This document shows, piece after piece, positions 48,103 through 60,180 of a DNA stretch of 64,000 nucleotides (its first letter is position 1; each line of letters begins with the position of its first letter). Below the pieces are notes generated by a model. It was given only the letters and a program-made list of their open reading frames with translations, made no database searches and had not been told where the DNA came from. The DNA lies in the NCBI GenBank assembly GCA_016801845.1, contig CM028919.1:3155001-3219000 (forward strand), in the 5' to 3' direction. Source of the stretch: Polydactylus sextarius (lineage: Eukaryota > Chordata > Actinopteri > Polynemidae). Made by a program: the position numbers and the translations under genes.

Positions 48103-51018
48103 AGGACAGAGAGGAGATGGGTCATATCAGGTTACTTGGTACACTAAGATAAAAACTAACACAGTTTTAATATTGTATGAAGTCTCTGTAGCTTTGACTT
48201 TTTGTGTCAGCTGTAGTTCTTGGTTACTGAGAATGGTTTCTCATAGTCTATACTAACTCATATATTAGATGGACAAATATTTATTAGAGAGCTGTTGCAC
48301 TATATTACACAACATATCTTTATGTAGGGCTGCCTCATAAACTTTAAATCACAGGAGAGGTTTGATACTTTTAACAGTTTAACAATTGAATTGTAGCTGC
48401 TGTTTGTCTTGTTTGTCTCCCAGTTTGATAATCAATCTGACAGGTTTTACATGCTGAGGTGCACAAACATTACTACACATTAATGCAAAAAGTACCTGTA
48501 CCTCATGTGTTTCATATACAACATCATTCATTATCCAGGACAGACTTCAACACAGCAAGAGATTTCATGTCAGCTCTAGTAATGGGGGGTGTATCTGTGC
48601 TGTCACACTGCCTGTTAACCTCAAGCAATAAAAGAAATAGAAACCTACTCAAGACTAGAGCAGAGAGGTCAAATGTTTGAAGGAAATTAAATTCTGGCAG
48701 ACGTCAATAATTTATGTCCGGTGCTATTATGACACTATACTGCCCATCTGTAGCAAGTAAGATGCATGTGTTTCACCCACAAAGGCCGGCAAAGATTAGT
48801 TGCTTATAGAAAAATCTAAGGAATTTCTCTCTGCTTTGTATTTAACACAAAGCAGAAAAGCGGTCACATTACCTGTATTTGCCCTTGAAATTTTGCCACC
48901 TCTTGTTGGCCTGATTGGCAGTTAACGCCAGAGCAGAAGGTGGTGACAAAGAAATAAAAACATAATAATAAGTGGGAGTCATGGACGGGCTACTAATATT
49001 TTTTCCTGACTCACATCCAGTATTTGATGAATTTCGCTTACTGATGAAAAGGTTGTTGTTGATCACCTGCCAGTCCATGAAGTCCCAGATTTCCTGAGTT
49101 TTCCTAGTAAACATATTGCTCAAATTTTTTAATGCTCATATATTAACCATTTTAACAAGTTGCTATACATTACAATTGCTATTGCTATACAATATTGCAA
49201 TACAATAAAAGGTATAATAATAATAATAATGTACAACAATGATTAAAGACAGTCATGTGAAACATAAAGTTATTGTTACAGTATTCGTTTATATTGTGTG
49301 AGGGCTGCAGGTAAGTATTAGTTAGAAAAACAAGTTGTGTAACCAGTGCAATTTCATCTATCTGTCAATTTTTGCCTGGTCAGGTGCAGCTGGAAATACT
49401 TTCATGGGGCCAAGATTGGGTGAGGCTATGAGGTGGCACATGATATGACAGGAGTCAGGTCTGGACAGGCTGATCCCTGGCACTGTAGACTTGATTTAGA
49501 GACGTATCTTGTCGTTACACTTTATGATACATTATGCTGTCACATAGACTGTGCACAGTACTGTAAAAGAGTTACATCACAAAAGACAGTGCTTTTCTGT
49601 GGGGATGGGGTGACCAAAGTCCTGAACTTTTATGTTTTTATGCACTCACCATCATGATGGACGAGAGGCTATTTTTGTATTTAGTGCACCTTTAGATACT
49701 ATGTGCCTATGAATGTGGCTGTTTAATTGTACAAGTTCTATTGAAAGGAAAGACTCAACCTTCTGTAGCTCACTGGAAAAAGACTATAAGCATCCTGACA
49801 GGTTCTGTCAGAAAGATCTGCCAGTATCATAATTGATGATGCTGGTTTAACTCTATCTATGTGCTGTCAGTCTCACTTGCTGCCTCTGGCCTGCCCGGCT
49901 CTCGTGGCCAACCTCCTCCTCCTCTCGCTGGTTGAATCCTGCAAATATTCTAAACAAATTAATTGGATAATCAATCACGGTGGTTGGGCTGTTGAGCTTT
50001 CCCACGTGTCCTGTTTAAAGTTTTTTGGCACTTTGTTTTGCTAATACCTCTGCTCCAAAGTGTTTTCACGCCTCCTCGGGACAAGCCCCTTTTGAGTCTT
50101 TAAAAACATTTTTTCAGTGTTAATCTAAACTGAATGAGCAACCTATATATATATATATTTTTTTTTTTTTTTTCGGTTGGAGCTCCAGCCGATAATATGT
50201 CTGTGCACATCCAAGCATCATTGATTTGTGAATTCATCAAATATACAGTTACACTTACAGTCAGATGTTTTATTTGCTTAGAACTAAACAGCAGTTAATT
50301 GGAAAATTGCCTCCTGGAGTGTAATCGGTCTAACTAGGCAGCTGCAGCAGACAACATATTAGCATTGTCTGCATTTCTTACTGATTGACCTTCCCACTGC
50401 ACCTGCCTTTAATCAAACGCTAATTAAGACACTGATTCTGATTAGCATCTGAGAGTATGGCAATTAAATGTCTCTGAAAAACAAACAAAAGACGGACTTA
50501 ATGTGAAACGTTAAGGCTCTTCTTACAGGAAATACATTTTGGTTTAATTGAATATGTGGAGAGTTGGATGAACTCCTGTTCTAAGCACATAGAAGGGACC
50601 GAAATGCAACAAATATTTGCATGTTGAGTGTCAAAGATGGCTAATGAAGGTTGACGAAAGTTGAAGGATGATGAAGCTGACGGAAATGAGACAATAATGC
50701 TCAAAGCAGACTACATCATTGAGTAGATTTTTTAAATAGAGAGGAAATAAAACACATCAAGTCTGACCTGAGGGTGACACTACAAAGAAATCCATCGGTA
50801 GTAAATATCATTATCAAAGATACATAGATATCTTAAGGCATCTCAGAGGAAGTTCATGTGCTTCATTATGTACCGATGAAGCAAACTACGGTTGAGATTT
50901 TGAGAGATAAAGTATTAATAAATAATACCTGAAGCTGCCTATTGCCTCTTATTTAGTCATTAGATAAATACTTAAGATTTAAAAGGTTTTCAGAATCCAC
51001 AAATCACAAAACAAACAA

Positions 51019-51065
<47 letters not shown>

Positions 51066-53760
51066 AAGATGACAAAAACTGAAGACAAAATTTCATGATC
51101 TCCCTCTGGTAGCTGGCTGTAGTTAACAAATGGAAAACTTTTTTCTTTTTTTGTCATTTTAGTTCATTTTTACCGATGTATGTTCAAGTGATAATTTTTC
51201 TTGCAACTTCAGTTTTAATTAGTTGTTTAATGATATGAAGACAGGAGGAGATGCCAAATGACTTGCATTTTGACAGCATTTTCATAAACCATTTCAACTT
51301 TCTGTGCATGCTCTTGCCTCTAATGACATCATCAGTGGTGGCATCATGAATCATAGTACAGAAGTGGAGACGATTTGGCCTTTGTAGCAGTTAATCCAAC
51401 ATGCAAGTCTTATATTCACTCTCATTTAGTTTAGCTTTTGGTTTGGCTTTTGTTTGTTAAGCAGGTAGTGCTGGATTTTTATTTTTTCAATATTTTTCAT
51501 TGAAATTAGTTCCTGAACAGTTGAACAGTTTAACAATGAGCTAAAATACACTATGAAGCTCTGTCCCAAAGAGCAGAGCTGCTCTTTGAGCTGCTCTTTG
51601 CTCTTTAATCAAAAATATCGATTAAACAACCCAAATTAGACCTAAATGTACTCCATGCACATGGCACACGGGTGATAATATTTTATTTTCGTATCAGCAC
51701 AGACTCCATATTCCACTCAACCTTTGAGTACTTTTAGCAGATTAGAGTTACAGATAGGCAATGGCGAGCATAACCTCAGCCAAACATAAAACGTTGCAAT
51801 TGATTTTGAGTCCAGGTGCATGAGTGCCGGTGACAATTACCTCAACAGCCTTAACGTAACATCAGGCTGTCCTCTCTAAACTAACCACTCCAATCACTGG
51901 CCTTTCACTCTGAATGAGTCTCCTAGGTCTGGGCTAACAGCGTAAAAAAAAGAAGGCAGGGTTTGGAGCACAGTTTCCTGGATGAGTAAGCTGTGACGGA
52001 AATCAGCGCTCCCATACTGGGCGTCAACTGGAGGCTGCAGAGAAATCCTCCGTTGGATGTTAAGTGCTCTCTCCAGAGAAGGAGTGAGGGTAGAGTTCGC
52101 CTCCAGGGCACCAATGTGCCTGGAGTCCTGCTGTTTTTTTTTTAGTCCTGAATATGAGCCATGTAGAACCAGAGTTCTTATTGGTATGGAGATGATGCAT
52201 GAGCTGAACATTACAGGGGTAGGTTTAGCTGTGTGTGAGTGTGTGTGTGTGAGAGGTTGAAGCAAAGGAGAGAACATTGTTCAGTCATACACCAGAACAT
52301 GTAGCAGCCACGGGGAGCCTGAGAGACTGTGAAGGAAATAAAAGTATAAAAGACACAGCAGAAAGTCTGTCAGGATGAAGAAAGGCAAGAGACACAGGGC
52401 ATGAACACCCACGTTTCTTCTGTATAGAAAAGACCTTTAAAAAGGAAGGCAGCTCATTAGTATGGGCAGTTTAACTCTGTTGTTACACACTACAAGGGGT
52501 AAAGCAGTGTTTTCTGTTTTGCATGTGAAATCACTCTATACTCTGGTGTTCTTTATGTAGATTCTTCTTTTTTTTTCCTTTTTTATGAAATTGGGTGAAA
52601 TGGTTGATGTCACTCTCACTTCTGTCTGTTAACTACAGAGCTAGCGCCAAGAAATGATTACTCAAACTCAACAAAATCACTGGTAGAAGTACACAGGAAC
52701 AGCATGTCTGTCTTTCTCTAAATGTTTAAAACTTGTTGAGCTTCTCTTGAAGCCTAGAAACACCAGGAGGTGTGATTTGAAATCATCACAATCAAAGGTA
52801 AAATAAATCTGTGTGAGTATTTGGCAAGAAGTACTGCAAGCTGTTTTGATAGTATGATGGTTTTATGGATTGTAGTTATTGTTACTGTTATAGCTTATTA
52901 GTTTTGTTGCAGCAAAAATGTTTCTAGAAAGAGCAATAGAGCAGGATGATGATGCAATGATGTGATGGCTCAAATGCATTAGTGCAAAATGCAAACGGTT
53001 AATTGACTACACTGTTATTGTACTTTAGAGTTAGAGTACACCCATTAAAAATAAAGTTTGTGTACTGCTTAAAGCACTTTCCATCATAACTAGCATACTG
53101 TAGTCACAGATCACTGTGTTGTCGACTCCTCAAAATAGCCTCCTTTTGCTTTAATTTAATAATAATTTAATAATCTGTTGACAAGTCTTATGAGTCTTAG
53201 TCTTATAATCACTTAATATGTCTTTCCAATCTTGCTTTGTTTTGACTTGTCTGTCAGCTTCATTCTGTAGTAGCTCGATGTGGTTGAGATCTGGTCACTG
53301 TGAGCCCACATCATTATTTTCGGTTGTCTATCACTTTTCATCTTTGACAGACACTGCGGTTAATGCAAAACTTTGAAGAATGCCCTGGGTCATTGTCTTT
53401 TCTAACAAATACTGTGAAGTCACGCTTGTTTAAGATGCTAGATTTTATGAAGATCACCAACTCTGTCACCAGCACAACATCTCAGAGCATCGCACTCCTC
53501 CTCCATGTTTCACATGCAGAACTTACAAATCACTCATTAATGCTTTTCATTTAGACCCAGATATTTTAAATTTAGACGCATCGGTCCACACACTGATTTT
53601 CATTCCTCAAATGTCCTGTTTTTCTTCTCATTTATCAGTTTCAATATTTGCTTGTTTGCTGCAACTCAACAAGTCACAATCACTCAACGTCCTCTGAACA
53701 GAAGAAGCTGAAACATCTGGACATTTTATAGCATCAAGCTGAGTTTTCGAGTATTTCTAA
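48103..53760. other. Non-genic stretch; one possible conserved non-coding segment
   Basis: No gene recognised. At 50290-50465 the text has several homeodomain-like cores (CAGTTAATTGG, CTAATTAAGAC, GATTAGCATC) and little repeat texture, so it could be a conserved non-coding element. AT-rich tracts occur at 50144-50173. At 51568-51606, AAAGAGCA is followed by inverted and tandem TGCTCTTT copies. A (GT)n tract lies at about 52231-52251. Confidence 0.4.
51024..51061. repeat. (TA)n microsatellite, 38 bp
   Basis: Nineteen perfect TA units between AAAGG and CATAAAG. Confidence 0.97.
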
Positions 53761-53815
53761 ATGGTAAATGGACTGCATTTATATACAGTTTTTCCAGTCT
53801 AGTCTAGTCTAGTCT
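53761..53815. repeat. Fish retroposon-end fragment with AGTCT tandem tail
   Basis: ATGGTAAATGGACTGCATTT and ATATACAGTTTTTCC resemble the common fish phrase found at ends of L2-like elements in antisense. They are followed by four perfect AGTCT units (53796-53815). Only a terminal fragment is present; the family link is from memory. Confidence 0.45.
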
Positions 53816-55424
53816 GGAGAGAACTGGAGTTTAGAAACTTTTTGTCCTTGGACTGAAGAAGCAGGTAATGCTTAGGGAGGACAGCTGAATATAAGCCCAA
53901 GGAGGGTTATCTTGTCCTCAAATAGCTTTTGCTCAAACAGAGAAAAATATTTTTGTGCTGCAGCAAGTTTAGAATGTACATTTAACAAGCATATCTGTAG
54001 AATAACTAAAGAAGATAATTACAGTAAAACCAAGAACTAATCACTGAGTTAAAAGTGGAATAGCAATCAACGTGGTAAGCCATCGGATCTAACAATGACT
54101 GAAAAATCAACCAATAAGTGTGTTTGAGACATAAACCTGGATTATCCCATTTGAAATGGCAATCTTACTGTCAGATGATTATGATTGAGTATCTTGAATA
54201 CAGGCTCATTTCAACTCCACGCCATCCACTTTTACAGATCTGCAGCACTGTTGTATTGAGCATAGCTAGTAAATAGACAGGTGACTGTAAAGTGCATTAC
54301 CAAAATACTGCTAATCTTGTCATGTAATGTCCATATGCTTTGGGTTTAAATTTATAGCTGTAATGAGACACTAAAAAGTGAATGTGGCAAATAATTAAGT
54401 GACTAGTTTCATCATATGACATAAAATCAAACATGTGGCTGCTTTTCAGGCTCCCACACAGCAGATGGCCTTTCATATGTGTGAGTGGAAAGTGGGAGAA
54501 AATCACACAATAATGCACAATACACTGTAATTCTGCTTTCACCTTAGTGAAGTACTACGCATGCTTAACAGGAGCATCAGTTACCTGATCTAAGCATGTG
54601 ATATAAATTGTCATGCCTGCCTCCGGGTTTTGGTATTTTTTTTAACTTTTTTTTTACTTTGCGCTGTAGCACAGCGCAAAGCATTGACATGTCAGCTCCA
54701 GTTGTTCCATTTTTGACAGAATATGAATGGATGGTTCAAACGGTGAGACTGGATGATGGACCTTCACCTGTTGGTCTATACAGAAACAGATGTGCCCCAA
54801 ATACCTAATGCAGACCTTTCCAGCATCACATTATCCAGAGAAACTGTCCACAGTTTGAGTTTCCTGTCAAGATTTTATTTCTTTTCCTTCCCTGTTTTAT
54901 ATTCACCCCCTCTCCTTTCTCAGACATTGACAAACCTAAAACACACACTTAGCTGATACTCATACAGAAACACATTATGTCATAACTGTCACAGCACCAC
55001 AGGCTGAGCTTCTAAAAACTATCGCAATTATTTGCCATCAGGAGCTTGGAGCTGCTCTGAAAGTGAAGCAGGACCTCCAGGAACAGCAGCCTTCTTGAGC
55101 TGGGACTGGAACTGACTGCAGGCCCAACATTTTGTTAAGCTAGTTTCAAGAAAGTCTAGTGGTGGGTTGGGTCGTCTTCACTTGGAGAGTCCATGTCCAG
55201 GGTTCCACATGGAGCAGCACAAGTTGGCTGACACTGCAATATAACCAGGACCTGGAAAGAGAACCAATCTCAGGCCAGTGACCAACATACAGCAGTATGA
55301 AGTTATATACTGTAATTTGTTCAACAACCATGCGACATCAAATTGTCCTAGATGCTATTTTACTTATACAAGTACAGATCCTGAACTTGGTTTTGGAGTA
55401 TTACACAAATGTTCTTTAACAGCT
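53816..55424. other. Non-genic stretch, no gene seen
   Basis: Holds the short GC-rich hairpin at 54657-54681, listed separately. No gene or named repeat recognised. Confidence 0.5.
54657..54681. repeat. Perfect hairpin, 11-bp arms and 3-nt loop
   Basis: CTTTGCGCTGT, loop AGC, then ACAGCGCAAAG: a perfect, GC-rich stem directly after two T-runs. Together with the T-runs on its left it would look like an intrinsic terminator on the minus strand in a bacterium. In this eukaryotic setting that reading does not apply. Confidence 0.9.
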
Positions 55425-55612
55425 AATGGGACTACTGAAAACTAGCTGTGGTAGCGTAATCACAGCCAACAGCTGGAATCAAATGATAGATCCATATGTT
55501 CAGAATTTACCTAGTTGTCCTACTGGTTCTCCGAGGTTTCTCCTTTTTTTGTGCTGTCTCTATGCAGCAAAGAGGTGCTGTACAACTCCAGGTCTCCACA
55601 GACAACCACGAT
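55425..55612 (+). repeat. Unnamed dispersed repeat, copy 2
   Basis: Colinear with 21440-21580: AATGGGACTACT, AGCTGTGG, ACAGCTGGAATCAAATGATA, GATCCATAT, TTACCTAGTTGTCCTACT and probably TCCACAGACAACCAC. Between the last two blocks this copy has several tens of extra bases relative to copy 1. The small open frames here have no domain. Confidence 0.65.
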
Positions 55613-58380
55613 AACCTTGTTCTCCATTTCCTGATTCTCTGTGACATCAGCAGATGCCCGATGCTGATTTTACCTGAAAATGTTCCTTAAGTTGAAATAT
55701 CTACAGTTCTCATAGATGCATCTTTGCCTGTCTTTGCAGTGACCTATGAATTGCGATAATGTAGCCACAGCGATATGAATTCTTTGTGATAGCTTGTGGG
55801 TCAGACAGAGGCAGCTGAAAATTCCTGCCAGTTAGTTTAATTCATAAATCAGAGATTTAATTCATAAAGATATATATAATTTTCCAAACAAGATGGTGTT
55901 AAATTGTCTAAATACATTTAAAATGTTTCATCATGCCATGCTCCACCATAAACACCCTCCCAGTTCAGTGTTTTCTTTAAGTTGCTATTGTTCAGCTCCA
56001 TCAATACCACAGTATGCACCCGAAGGCTTTCAGAATGTGAATATATTTTCTTACTGCTTCCAAATATTTCTATGAACTCTTGTATGTGGGCAGTGATGAG
56101 AAATTTAAGTGAACTGAATAAAGTACCTTTTGCAGCCATATAATGATCTGAAAGACACTTTAAAGCTCAGAGGAGGAATGGGGAACTTTATAGTTAGGCA
56201 ATAATTTTCTATGAGTGACTCCTTTCACATTTAACACAGTCATGGGTTAAGTGCAGTTTTAATATAAGAATAGGAAAGAAAAAGGATCCCACTAATCGAC
56301 TGGCTCTAATTTCCTCCATGTGTGCAACCTTTTCAGTGACAGAATAGGTCAAGGCACATCAGCATCGGCGTTTATTGTCTCATTAAGTGTTTAAGCAGCA
56401 AGAAGAAGAGTTGACATGCTGTGGGGTCTCGCTGGGATATGCAGCCTTTGTTTCCTTTGAAAACAGGGTTGATTTGGATGTTAATGATCAGCAAGACTTT
56501 TATTTATTATCTGACCACCTGGCAACCCCACCTGCGGCGGCACACATGCAGCGTTTTAACCCATAACCAATGCCAATGAAGTGTCAGCCATGTCCAGCTA
56601 AGTGAGGTCTAATCTGCTGTATCTGACAGCTGACAACAGTGACTAAGTGCTCAAACATTCAGTATCGACTGTTTCCCTGGGGCAGCTGCCACTGATGGAC
56701 TGGAAAAGGTAACAATGTTGTCCTCAGGGGAGAACAACCCCAGGATCAACCCCATGTTATTCCCACCCCCCCCAATTGCCTTTTGGTCACACAGCGTGAC
56801 TGGTGAGTCAGAGCAGGGCTCGAGCAAAATGAGCATCACATCAGTTGCCATGTTGGCCACTTGATCTTTTCAGGATACTAAATTAGCATTGCTGCATAAT
56901 CCCTGAGGGGGATTTCCACTGATTGTGTGTGTATGTGTGTCAAACACAGAGCTAGAGCAGCCAATTAAAAGAAAAAAGAGAAGAGAAAGAGATCTTCATT
57001 ACTCTCTCTTCAACAGGAGATGACTGTTTTTACTCTTTATTCTAAATAAAAAGTTCTCCAATTACAGTTTAGACCGGAGTACAATTACCTGCAACCTAAA
57101 AAAAAAACATTTGGCAGCTAGGTGGCAGTGTAGCATGTGTGTGTATGGTTGTGCAGCATTTTCAGCTGAGAGGATACTGCTCTCCCTGGCCAGTACAAAC
57201 CAGATTAAGGGGATAATCCTGATTTAACAGGCCTGATTATCTTTTATTTAGGAGTATCCATCTCCACTGAGTTCACGTCTCATGAGACTGATGCACATCT
57301 AATTTGATTAAAGCATCTGAAAATCTTGCTGCTTTTGGGAACTAAAACATGGAAATATTAATATCAACATGTTTTTTTTTTTTATTTTAAAGGACTTGTA
57401 TGTTTTTGGAGTCATTTATGTTCAATCATTAAATTACCATAATCCAGCTCTCTGTAGTGCTCACAGTCTTTAAGGAAGGAAGGAGATTGATGCTTTGATG
57501 GTGCTGATTGCAATGTAATAGAGAACTAATTGATTTTCCTCACCTTTCATTACACTGTATTGATTGATCACAATTTTGTTGCAGGTTTAAGGAAAATCAA
57601 AGGGGTTGATAACCAAAGGTAATCTTATGCTGTTGATCCTTATATTACCACAGAGGCTCCATCTGTAAGAGAAAATCTCCATCTGATTCCATAATGCCGG
57701 CAAAGCTCAATCATTCTAACAGGGCGCATGAAATGATAATACTTTAGTCTTCAAGAGTCAGCTCCCTCCAGACAGTGTTTTCCACTCAGCATATGTCTGA
57801 GTGCATTTTTACATGAGGCAAAAGGGAAGGGAGTGTCTCACCCTGCGTCCTCGCACAAAAATGTATACCTTAATTTCAGAATGCTTGTTCGGCACAGGCA
57901 TGACACAAAATTGCATCATTTTTACAAGGCCCTGGTAATGGAAAAGAAATTGCCACCATCTCTTACAAGTAAATATGTACTCTGCATTTTGTTGTCATTG
58001 CATCCAATCTTTATGACAAGTGGTTCAAATGCGACCACCCAATTCACTACGGTCGAGAATAAATCTGCCCTCATCTCCCTCTGTCCTCAAATAGAGGGCT
58101 TCCTCCATTTTGATGCAGACGTTCATGGTCACTTGTAGCTGTTTATGGTCACCAGCAGATTCCTACTGCATGTTGTAGTAGGACCCTGTGGAGGACTTTA
58201 TTGACAAGTACACTCATAACTCAAGCTGTGCTGCACAGGCCGTCATCTGTTACCACTTCATCCATCTCCTCTATGGAGCATTGCAGGTGACCTGCAGATA
58301 AATCGCGTGTGGGGTCTTGCGAATGTCTCCAAGGACAAAATTAGATCGGTATGTACCTGTCAGACTCATGAAATATGGAA
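55613..58380. other. Non-genic stretch, no gene seen
   Basis: Unique-looking DNA, with a C-run at 56765-56774, an A-run at about 57099-57108 and a T-run at about 57371-57382. The segment 57490-57610 (TAATTGATTTTCC, TTGATTGATCACAATTTTG) has a conserved-element texture but nothing firmer. No gene recognised. Confidence 0.45.
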
Positions 58381-58455
58381 GGGGGCAACCCAGTGGCTTA
58401 GTTGTGCTAAAAAGCAAACCACTGAATGGAATAGCTGTCCCTCTGGCTCTCTGTG
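58381..58455 (+). repeat. Decayed tRNA-derived SINE head
   Basis: GGGGGCAACCCAGTGGCTTA, then AGCAAACCACTGAATGGA, then ATAGCTGTCCCTCTGG follow the order of a common teleost SINE head that starts with an A-box-like stretch and runs towards a GGTTCGATTCC-type B box. Here the B box position reads TCTGGCTCTCT and is destroyed. The body and tail of the SINE are not recognisable to the right. Confidence 0.4.
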
Positions 58456-59654
58456 CTTTTAAGACAACATACCATTTGTGCAATACAGTCTCTGATGAGC
58501 TTAGCTCAACTTGTCATTACCGTATACACAACATTGGCAGCCGGACAACAAATGCTAATATCTGCATGTCAGTTCACTCTCAGGAGTAGACTACCTTAGA
58601 CATTTGAATATAGCAGCAGGCAAATGTTGACATAGAGGAGCGCTCCTGGCACACATCCCAGGTGTGTGTAGCTGCCGCCAGAGGCGAGTGCTGTTTCTTT
58701 GCTTTAAATCATGGCCTCCACACTGATCCACTGCAGCATGATTTGGCGTGCTGGTGTGCACGCCGCGATCAGCAAACACTGTGGTGAGATGCATTCCTTT
58801 TGATGCCTGTCTCTTCATAAGTCTGCCTCCCTCTGTCTCTCTGCTGAGGGCTGCAGAGATCAGGATCCTGGTTGAAGTGAATACATCTGTGCAACCATCC
58901 ACATGTCAGCTAAGTCATTACCATTGCAAACCTGTGAAACAGCCAGGCTTTTGTCCATGTCCTTCAGGGAGGAGCATCACCCGGGATTTGACGGTCTTAT
59001 ATGAACGCAAAGCACCAGCTCAGCAGAGACGGTGGCTGGCTCTGGTAGAGAGGACAAGAATTTAATGAGACGGTTTACTGTGCCCACAGAAGACTGGTAC
59101 ATTAGAACCAAGCGTACAAAGTGTCACAAAAACAGAGGGTTAGAGAGGCCATTTTCTGATGAGGAAAGATTGAGACTCTCTCTCAGCGACTATGAACCTG
59201 GAATTAATGGAACATGCAGGAGCTAATAAAATACAACAGTGCACTTCTAGTGTCTAACAATGATAGTGTGGGCTGCTACCAGACAGACAAAACCACTGAA
59301 CCATGAATGCATAAATTATACTCATTATTTTTATTTGAAACAGTAAACAGACTCAATTAAATTACTACAGCAGTAGTTTTAGTCTTAGCCCCACAGCTGA
59401 TTACTCACAAAACCATTTTTATTATAAACAATATGTTCTTTTACTAAGATACACAAGAGCCAGACAAAGTTTATATATAGTGATTTGAAATGGAAGACAC
59501 TTAGATAAATACAGCAGCGTAACACAAAAATGACAATGGATAAAGGGTAACGTGCAGGCAAATTCACATATACATATCTTGTTATACATATGTACAAATT
59601 GTATATACATATATGTGTGTGTGTATGCACCATGTGGACACTTGCTAGTAGAAG
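58456..59654. other. Non-genic stretch, no gene seen
   Basis: Frames at 58748-59065 and 59032-59226 are open but show no domain. The second is moderately coding-like at its end (SDEERLRLSLSDYEPG) without splice or start support. No element recognised. Confidence 0.4.
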
Positions 59655-60180
59655 ATGTATTGGAATATCTTATGGCACACACTGAAGGATCTGAACTTCT
59701 TCAGAAAGAAGGGTCTGCTCATTCCCTTCATGTACACAGCGTCGACGTTGAACCTCCAGTCCAGTCTGTTGTTCAGGTTGACAGATTACACACATTACAC
59801 AATACTTGTAGTACTCTATCATGTATGCTATGATTAAGGGTTTTATCGCTGTTCTTTTTCTCCTTTCCTCCTCTTTTCCTCCTACCATCTCTTTAGTTTT
59901 GTCAACATTAAGGTCCAGATGATTTCTGCAACTCAACTCCACAAGACTGCCACATGGTTTCTGAACTCTGACTCCTGTCCATCCCTAATAAACCACAGTG
60001 TAATCAGAGAACTATTGCAGATGGCAGGAGATGTACTGAAAGTCAGAGGTGTACAGAGTGAACAGAAATGGAGACAGTACAGTCCTCCGTGGTGCTCCTG
60101 TGTTACTGACCACCACATCAAACAAACTGAAGCCTTTCTGACAGATTGTCAGAGGAGCCGCTGACACCCACACTTTTCTC
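59655..60180 (-). pseudogene. Dead LINE reverse transcriptase (catalytic and thumb region), CR1/L2/Jockey-like
   Basis: Read on the minus strand, three frames together show the enzyme's order. Around 60110-60060 lies GAPRRTVLSPFLFTLYTSDF (family: GAPQGTVLSPFLF). At 60020-60000 is the catalytic box. At 59980-59960 is IRDGQESEFRNHV, and at 59942-59880 is NHLDLNVDKTKEMV. In the catalytic box the expected Lys-Phe-Ser-Asp-Asp reads stop-FSDY: TAG at 60014-60012 and TAC at 60002-60000 replace the Lys and the second Asp, so a metal-binding Asp is lost. At least two frameshifts separate the blocks, and a pyrimidine-rich insertion lies near 59850-59890. At the left edge, ACTTCTTCAGAAAGAAGGGT (59695-59714) is the antisense of the downstream region. 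Confidence 0.85.

Noticed and set aside
54640..54681. Hairpin next to T-runs as an intrinsic terminator
   Set aside because: The sequence is eukaryotic nuclear DNA; Rho-independent termination is not expected and no gene is adjacent.
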